This document shows, one piece after another, positions 59,049 through 64,000 of a stretch of DNA of 64,000 nucleotides (within the stretch, counting starts at the first letter, position 1; each line of letters opens with the position of its first letter). Made by a program: the position numbers and the translations under genes. The stretch is taken from positions 1,548,501 to 1,612,500 of the forward strand of contig NZ_JBBOXF010000001.1 of the NCBI RefSeq assembly GCF_038007465.1, given 5' to 3'. This DNA is from Sporosarcina sp. FSL K6-1508 (GTDB lineage Bacteria; Bacillota; Bacilli; Bacillales_A; Planococcaceae). The notes beneath the pieces were generated by a model. The model had not been told where the DNA came from. It did not search any database and was given only the letters and a program-made list of their open reading frames with translations.

Positions 59049-60353
59049 TCAACTGTTTACGAGAGTTGCAAGTTCTTTGAATGATTTATCGACTGCAACG
59101 AGTGTATCCTCAACATCTTTTTCAGTATGGGCAGTTGTTAAAAACCAAGCTTCATACTTAGATGGAGCAAGATTAATACCGTTTTTCAACATCAGTTTAA
59201 AGAACTTCGCGAATACTTCGCCGTCCGTTGCTTCAGCTTGGTCGTAGTTTTCTACTTTAACGTCTGTAAAGAATAGCGTGAGAGCTCCTCCGAGACGGTT
59301 TGTTGTCAATGTGATTCCATGCTCTTTTGCGGATTTCAAAATGCCCTCTTCAAGAAGCGCACCCAGGCGATCCATTTCTTCGTAGATACCAGGCGTTTGA
59401 AGCACTTCAAGAAGGGCGATGCCTGCTAGCATAGAAGCTGGATTTCCTGCCATTGTCCCGGCTTGATAAGCAGGACCGAGTGGAGCAACTTGTTCCATTA
59501 TCTCCTTTTTACCGCCATAACCGCCAATTGGTAAACCGCCGCCAATGATTTTCCCGAATGCAGTAAGGTCCGGTGTTAAACCGAGCAAATCCTGTGCGCC
59601 GCCGTAATGGAAACGGAATGCAGTAATCACTTCATCATAAACAATCAGTGCCCCTTTATCGGCAGCTAGCTTATGGACAAGTGGCAGGAACCCTTCTTTA
59701 GGCTCGACAATACCGAAGTTACCAACGATTGGCTCGACAAGAATGCATGCAATTTGGTCTCCCCATTTATCCATTGCTTCCTTATAAGCTTCCGGATTAT
59801 TGAAAGGAATCGTAATCACTTCTTTTGCGATTGATTCCGGAACACCTGCTGAATCCGGGGTCCCAAGTGTTGCAGGACCGGAACCGGCTGCGACAAGCAC
59901 AAGATCCGAATGGCCATGGTAGCAACCCGCGAACTTCATGATTTTTGTCCGACCAGTGTATGCGCGTGAAACACGGATAGTTGTCATCACCGCTTCAGTC
60001 CCGGAGTTTACAAACCGGACTTTATCCATGCCGGGCATTGCTTCTTTCAACATTTTCGCAAACTTCACTTCATGTCGAGTAGGCGTTCCGTATAATAGTC
60101 CAGTCTGTGCGGCTTTAACGATTGCTTCTGTGATATGGGGGTGAGCGTGACCGGTAATGATTGGCCCGTATGCTGCAAGGTAGTCAATGTACTTATTGCC
60201 GTCGACATCCCAGAAGTAGGCACCCTCTGCACGTTCCATTACTGTAGGGGCACCGCCGCCGACTGCATGGTATCCTCTTGACGGGCTATTTACCCCTCCT
60301 ACGATATGTTCACAAGCTTCATTATAGATTTTTTCTGAGTTCGTTCTATTCAT
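59049..60353 (-). CDS. gsaB: Glutamate-1-semialdehyde 2,1-aminomutase (GsaB)
   Basis: 434-residue PLP enzyme that makes 5-aminolevulinate from glutamate-1-semialdehyde for haem. Signatures: GGVNSPSRGYHAVGG, RFVNSGTEAVMTTIRVSRAY, FAGCYHGHSDLVLVAAGSG, YDEVITAFR and the PLP lysine in FGKIIGGGLPIGGYGG. It is probably the second copy (GsaB) rather than HemL of the hem operon, because it lies beside bcp and perR as in B. subtilis. The ribosome site is ACGGGGG. Confidence 0.93.
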   Translation of the reverse strand: MNRTNSEKIYNEACEHIVGGVNSPSRGYHAVGGGAPTVMERAEGAYFWDVDGNKYIDYLAAYGPIITGHAHPHITEAIVKAAQTGLLYGTPTRHEVKFAKMLKEAMPGMDKVRFVNSGTEAVMTTIRVSRAYTGRTKIMKFAGCYHGHSDLVLVAAGSGPATLGTPDSAGVPESIAKEVITIPFNNPEAYKEAMDKWGDQIACILVEPIVGNFGIVEPKEGFLPLVHKLAADKGALIVYDEVITAFRFHYGGAQDLLGLTPDLTAFGKIIGGGLPIGGYGGKKEIMEQVAPLGPAYQAGTMAGNPASMLAGIALLEVLQTPGIYEEMDRLGALLEEGILKSAKEHGITLTTNRLGGALTLFFTDVKVENYDQAEATDGEVFAKFFKLMLKNGINLAPSKYEAWFLTTAHTEKDVEDTLVAVDKSFKELATLVNS

Positions 60354-60482
60354 TATTAATTCCCCCGTTCAATTTATTACTCTCTCTATTCTAAACAAAT
60401 TGGCGCAGATAGCCAAAGAAATTGAAACTGAAGTACTTGTTCTGTACGATTAAAAGAAAAGAACATATTGGAGGAATAGACA

Positions 60483-60959
60483 ATGACGACACTTGAAGGT
60501 ATGCAAGCACCTGAATTTTCATTGCCAAAAGAGAATGGGGAAATGATTTCATTAAAAGATTTTGCCGGTGAAAAGTATGTTCTTCTTTATTTTTATCCAA
60601 AAGATTCGACACCTGGATGTACGACACAAGCTTGCGATTTCCGTGATGCCTACGCAGATTTCAGTAAATTGAATGCAGTAGTGCTTGGAGTAAGTCCGGA
60701 TAGCGGAGCTTCACATGGTAAATTTATTGAAAAGCATGGTTTACCATTTTCTTTGCTCGTGGATGAAGAACACATAGTCGCTGAAAAATACGGCGTCTGG
60801 AAGTTGAAAAAGATGTTTGGTAAGGAATATATGGGAATTGAGCGTTCCACATTCTTGATTGATCCAACGGGGACTGTCGTGAAGGAATGGCGCAAAGTCA
60901 AAGTGAAAGGTCATATTGAGGAAGCGCTGGCAACACTAGAACAACTTACGAAGTCATAA
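60483..60959 (+). CDS. bcp: Thiol peroxidase / peroxiredoxin Bcp (YgaF)
   Basis: 158-residue peroxiredoxin of the BCP/PrxQ class. Peroxidatic Cys in KDSTPGCTTQACDFRD, with the resolving Cys five residues later (C-x4-C). Reduces H2O2 and organic peroxides in the cytoplasm. Ribosome site TTGGAGGA. It is transcribed away from gsaB and towards perR, with a dehydrogenase gene 13 bases downstream in the same operon. Confidence 0.93.
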   Translation: MTTLEGMQAPEFSLPKENGEMISLKDFAGEKYVLLYFYPKDSTPGCTTQACDFRDAYADFSKLNAVVLGVSPDSGASHGKFIEKHGLPFSLLVDEEHIVAEKYGVWKLKKMFGKEYMGIERSTFLIDPTGTVVKEWRKVKVKGHIEEALATLEQLTKS

Positions 60960-60972
60960 GGGGGATTGGGGA

Positions 60973-61917
60973 ATGGAAGTATTATTCACATTTGATATGA
61001 AGAAACATCAGGAAGATGGGCTCCACACGAAGTTTCCGGGAGTGGTGTTTCATTTCAATAAGAAACCGCAAGATCCGGAAATCCAGAAAGTAACGATTAT
61101 CGTGTCATATGGCAGTGATATAGATGCCGCATTGCTGGAACGGGCAAAGTCGCTGGAATGGATTATGGTTGCATCAGCAGGTGTTGAAAAAATGCCACTG
61201 ACCGAAATTGCTGAACGTAACATCACTGTGACGAATGTACGCGGTATTCATAAAACACCGATGGCTGAATCGGTTCTCGCACATATATTGTCACTGCAGC
61301 GATCATTGCCGCTCATTTACGATAGACAGAGGGCGAAAGAATGGGTTCGGAAAGTGGGTTCGATTGAGTTAAAAGGGTCGACTGCCCTAATTTTGGGGCC
61401 TGGTGCAATCGGCTCTGAAATTGGCCGGCTTCTTCAAGCGTTCGATGTTACAACAATCGGTTGTAATCGATCTGGCAGGGAAAGCGAATGGATGGATGAG
61501 ACAATTAGGTTTGAAGCTTTGGGGGAGAGATTGGGAGAAGCTGATTTTGTCATATCTGTTTTACCGAGTACTGCAGAGACAAAAGGGCTGATCACCGAAA
61601 AGCATTTCAAGGCGATGAAGGAGAACGCTGTCTTTATGAACTTTGGTCGAGGAGACCTTTTTGAAGAGGCAATCCTGATAGCTGCATTGAAAAAAGATGA
61701 AATCAGACATGCGGTGCTTGATGTATTCGAAACGGAACCGCTGCCTGTTGACAATGAATTATGGACACTTCCGAATTGCACGGTGTCACCGCATGTATCA
61801 AGTCTTTCGGGAAAGTATGTTGAAAGGGCACTCGTCATATTTGAAGAAAATCTGGAGAAGTGGCTAAAAGGCGAACAGAATCTTGTAAACTCGATTAACG
61901 TGGAGCTTGGCTACTGA
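60973..61917 (+). CDS. D-2-hydroxyacid dehydrogenase
   Basis: 314-residue NAD(P)-dependent oxidoreductase. Dinucleotide motif ILGPGAIGSEIGRLL, catalytic Arg in MNFGRGDLF, Glu in VLDVFETEPLPVDNELW and His in VSPHVSS. The substrate (hydroxypyruvate, glyoxylate or other 2-ketoacid) cannot be read. It is not part of the usual B. subtilis bcp-perR arrangement and may use the bcp promoter: its start lies 13 bases after the bcp stop. Confidence 0.9.
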   Translation: MEVLFTFDMKKHQEDGLHTKFPGVVFHFNKKPQDPEIQKVTIIVSYGSDIDAALLERAKSLEWIMVASAGVEKMPLTEIAERNITVTNVRGIHKTPMAESVLAHILSLQRSLPLIYDRQRAKEWVRKVGSIELKGSTALILGPGAIGSEIGRLLQAFDVTTIGCNRSGRESEWMDETIRFEALGERLGEADFVISVLPSTAETKGLITEKHFKAMKENAVFMNFGRGDLFEEAILIAALKKDEIRHAVLDVFETEPLPVDNELWTLPNCTVSPHVSSLSGKYVERALVIFEENLEKWLKGEQNLVNSINVELGY

Positions 61918-61967
61918 CTGTATCAAGTTAAATAGACACAAATGAAGTTGTTTACACAGCACTTTAG

Positions 61968-61997
61968 TTGACATATGCCCTCATTTTTAAGTACACT
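61968..61997 (+). promoter_or_regulatory. perR promoter
   Basis: TTGACA, 18-base spacer, TACACT, directly followed by a PerR/Fur-type box. Confidence 0.7.
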
Positions 61998-61999
61998 AA

Positions 62000-62014
62000 T
62001 GATAATAATTATAA
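62000..62014 (+). promoter_or_regulatory. PerR box of perR (autoregulation)
   Basis: TGATAAT-A-ATTATAA differs at one position from the PerR consensus TTATAAT-N-ATTATAA. It lies immediately downstream of the -10, over the expected start of transcription. Confidence 0.85.
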
Positions 62015-62047
62015 AGTGAGAATCTTTATGGATTGAGGTGCATAGCG

Positions 62048-62491
62048 ATGTCTGAAGTGAAATTGAAAGATACGCTGGACACATTGAAAAAAAGTGGTGT
62101 TCGAATTACGCCACAAAGGCATGCGATTTTAGAGTACCTTATTTCTTCTGAGTCACATCCCACGGCTGATGATATATATAAAGCACTTGAAAGTGATTTT
62201 CCCAATATGAGCGTTGCAACAGTATATAATAACCTTCGTGTATTCCGAAATGCAGGACTCATCAAGGAACTTACTTATGGAGATGCTTCGAGCCGTTTCG
62301 ATTTTGTGACACATGATCATTATCATATTATCTGTGACCAATGTGGAACGATTGTTGATTTTCATCATCCTGGACTTGAAGAGGTTGAACGTTTAGCTTC
62401 TCATGTGACAGGCTTTGAAGTGAACTCCCATCGTCTAGAAGTGTATGGTACATGCCCGACATGTGCTTCACGCGCAACGAATGTTAATTAA
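62048..62491 (+). CDS. perR: Peroxide-responsive repressor PerR
   Basis: 147-residue Fur-family repressor. The regulatory metal site H37, D85, H91, H93, D104 and the structural zinc site C96-x2-C99, C136-x2-C139 are all at the positions of B. subtilis PerR; GVRITPQRHAILEYL and NMSVATVYNNLRVF belong to the winged-helix domain. H37 and H91 are the residues oxidised by peroxide in the Fe form. ATG at 62048 follows GAGGTG. The nearby bcp and the P1B4 ATPase at 34982 are plausible targets. Confidence 0.96.
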   Translation: MSEVKLKDTLDTLKKSGVRITPQRHAILEYLISSESHPTADDIYKALESDFPNMSVATVYNNLRVFRNAGLIKELTYGDASSRFDFVTHDHYHIICDQCGTIVDFHHPGLEEVERLASHVTGFEVNSHRLEVYGTCPTCASRATNVN

Positions 62492-62541
62492 AAAAGCGTC
62501 CGATACTCCTTCTAATGAAGGTTGTACCGGATGCTTTTTTA
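62489..62541. terminator. Bidirectional terminator between perR and ygzB
   Basis: AAAAAAGCGTCCG ... CCGGATGCTTTTTT with an inner CCTTCTAATGAAGG stem; convergent genes. Confidence 0.9.
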
Positions 62542-62919
62542 TTCTTTGGAATCTTCTTTTGCAATAACAGTTTTGTTCTTTGTTCTATTATATGATTCGT
62601 CAAACTCTTTACCTTCTAATGAAGGATCAAGCGTAAGTGGTTCTCGGCAATGTCCGCACATGTCGACGCGTCCAAGCATTTTCGTTTGTTTCCCACAACT
62701 TGGACAGACGATTTGAACGGCTCGCGTGGATAGAGATCCAATCCATGCATAAACGATTGTACTGCCCAGAATGGCAAGAACGCCAAGAAACATGAATATG
62801 AGCATAACAATCTCGTATTTTCTGAAGAAAATCCCGATATACATAATGACGACCCCGGCAAATATTAAAGCAAGGGCGAATGACCGAATCCTATTTATCT
62901 TATTTTTATAGGGCTTCAT
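62539..62919 (-). CDS. ygzB: UPF0295 membrane zinc-ribbon protein YgzB
   Basis: 126 residues: two helices (about residues 14-34 and 40-62) followed by a zinc ribbon CPSCGKQTKMLGRVDMCGHC and an acidic tail. Matches B. subtilis YgzB in layout and position (between perR and ygxA, opposite strand). Function unknown. AAGGAGG precedes the ATG. Confidence 0.93.
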   Translation of the reverse strand: MKPYKNKINRIRSFALALIFAGVVIMYIGIFFRKYEIVMLIFMFLGVLAILGSTIVYAWIGSLSTRAVQIVCPSCGKQTKMLGRVDMCGHCREPLTLDPSLEGKEFDESYNRTKNKTVIAKEDSKE

Positions 62920-63046
62920 CCAACGTACCTCCTTGATATATCCTCAATTACTATATCATATATTCCGTTTTCTACGTTATTTAACCTTCTTGAATAAAGG
63001 ATTTCCTTCCTTCTTCGTCGAAAAGAAATGACAGGGAGGTGTGTTA

Positions 63047-63910
63047 GTGGAACAGGTACTAAGACCAATTTATCAGGAACGGGCAAGTTTTCCGGAGACT
63101 CTTGGCGTCATTCTTGTAGAAAAGAGAGGGAAAGAGGATCCGATTACAGATACATTCGATTCGATCCTCCTCATCATTACCGCCGACGATGAAATCCCTA
63201 TTTTCACAAAACATTACACTGACGGAAATGAAAAAGCCGCAATGCATATAATTAGTGAAAAACAATTGCGAAAATGGCTAGTCCTCGGGTCAAAGCGTAA
63301 GGTCGTAGACTGGTTGTATTACGGAAGGGTCTATTTCGATCGAAATGAGTTCGTGGAAAAGTTGCGAAAAGAATTGCAGGAATATCCTTTTTACGGCCGC
63401 GATATCAAAATGGGTTTAGAGTTTTCAAAGCTTGTGAGAGGATATATGGAAGGTAAAACTTTTTTCGAAGAAGGAAACTATATGGATGCTTATCATCACG
63501 TAGTTAAATCTCTTCATCATCTTGCGAGGCTTGCGATTATTGAAAATGGTCTATTTCCAGAAGTGACGGTATGGTCTCAGGTGAAAAAGATCGACCCGGC
63601 AATTTATAAACTATATGAAGAACTAATTATGAGCGAAGAACCTTTAGAGAAGAGATTAGAACTATTGTTTCTCGCAAGTGAGTTTTTCATCCATAATCGG
63701 ACGAACGATGGTGCCCGACATATTAGGGAGGTCATGGCGACCCGGCCATCATGGACAATTCAAGAGTTGCACGAGCATGAAGAAGTTAGAATGTATTCAA
63801 TAGATCTTGAAGTATTCATTGAGTTTCTTATTGATAAAGGCCTTATTCATGTTGTGCAGAGTGATTCGAAAAATGAGTTGATTTTCCACAGGGATTATAA
63901 AATAGGCTGA
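63047..63910 (+). CDS. ygxA: Nucleotidyltransferase-like protein YgxA
   Basis: 287-residue protein whose N-terminus (EQVLRPIYQERASFPETLGV, ILVEK..DPITDTFDSILLII) equals the start of B. subtilis YgxA, annotated as nucleotidyltransferase-like. The helical C-terminal half (about residues 130-225) may be a HEPN-like domain. Activity is unproven. GTG at 63047 has GGGAGGT 6 bases upstream; the GTG at 63041 touches that site. In B. subtilis the gene precedes an rRNA operon. Confidence 0.9.
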   Translation: MEQVLRPIYQERASFPETLGVILVEKRGKEDPITDTFDSILLIITADDEIPIFTKHYTDGNEKAAMHIISEKQLRKWLVLGSKRKVVDWLYYGRVYFDRNEFVEKLRKELQEYPFYGRDIKMGLEFSKLVRGYMEGKTFFEEGNYMDAYHHVVKSLHHLARLAIIENGLFPEVTVWSQVKKIDPAIYKLYEELIMSEEPLEKRLELLFLASEFFIHNRTNDGARHIREVMATRPSWTIQELHEHEEVRMYSIDLEVFIEFLIDKGLIHVVQSDSKNELIFHRDYKIG

Positions 63911-63958
63911 CTGAAAGCGGGTTAATGGGGCGATTTTAATTCGTTCCATTAATCTTGT

Positions 63959-63988
63959 TGACAAAAGAAGATTGGGCATGTTATTCTA
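63959..63988 (+). promoter_or_regulatory. Strong promoter at the right edge, possibly of an rRNA operon
   Basis: TTGACA, 18-base spacer, TATTCT. No gene follows within the last bases of the window. Synteny with B. subtilis ygxA-rrnD suggests, but does not show, that 16S rRNA comes next. Confidence 0.5.
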
Positions 63989-64000
63989 GTTAACGTCGCT

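Noticed and set aside
63911..64000. 16S rRNA start
   Set aside because: Only a promoter-like sequence is inside the window; no rRNA sequence is reached.

Overview
The window reads as a chromosomal segment of a low-GC, endospore-forming, motile member of the Bacillales, most probably a Planococcaceae species close to Sporosarcina. Evidence: an aa3-type quinol oxidase (qoxBCD), a gamma-type small acid-soluble spore protein, spore-cortex deacetylase PdaA, a YjcZ-type small sporulation protein, MotA/MotB, PerR, FabL, and a gene order on the right (yfhF-recX-yfhH-yfhP-mutY-fabL-sspE-ygaC-ygaD ... ygaE-gsaB-bcp-perR-ygzB-ygxA) that matches the Bacillus subtilis yfh/yga region. The genus is an inference; a D-aspartate-ligase-like ATP-grasp enzyme fits the Lys-D-Asp/D-Glu type peptidoglycan bridges known in Sporosarcina.

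Layout. 1-2.0 kb: 3' end of the qox operon. 2.1-7.0 kb (minus strand): a five-gene module of response regulator, sensor kinase, ABC ATPase and two ABC-2 permeases that resembles lantibiotic-immunity/antimicrobial-peptide resistance systems, with no biosynthesis genes. 7.3-11.4 kb: small spore-related or unknown genes, a YjaZ-type metalloprotease, a methyltransferase, an RsbR paralogue and a YnfA-family membrane protein. 11.6-17.3 kb: two long, imperfect, inverted copies of a mosaic repeat flank four genes (DinB-like, LD-carboxypeptidase, glycerophosphodiesterase, D-Asp-ligase-like). 17.4-39 kb: housekeeping and metabolic genes (fatty acid hydroxylase family, amidase, YfmL helicase, map, TPP riboswitch plus thiT, TspO, pepF, carbonic anhydrase, M29 aminopeptidase, motAB, Na/alanine symporter, BrkB, P1B4 metal ATPase with Fur/PerR-like boxes, class I fumarase). 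39-41 kb: an orphan transcription unit, an MFS transporter and tandem hairpin repeats. 41-50 kb: the yfh/yga block. 50.5-57.6 kb: a peptide ABC transporter operon with a separate, internally deleted copy of its binding protein. 57.6-64 kb: ygaE, gsaB, bcp, a D-2-hydroxyacid dehydrogenase, perR, ygzB, ygxA and, at the edge, a promoter that may belong to an rRNA operon.

No rRNA, tRNA, CRISPR array, transposase, integrase or phage gene was found. The most unusual content is non-coding: at least two families of modular hairpin repeats. One (7.7, 11.6-12.4 and 16.5-17.3 kb) looks like nested MITE-like units with terminal inverted repeats and an optional hairpin core. The other (4.9, 40.8-41.1, 44.2-44.4, 48.4-48.6 and 57.7-57.9 kb) abuts gene 3' ends and twice contributes the stop codon of the neighbouring gene.
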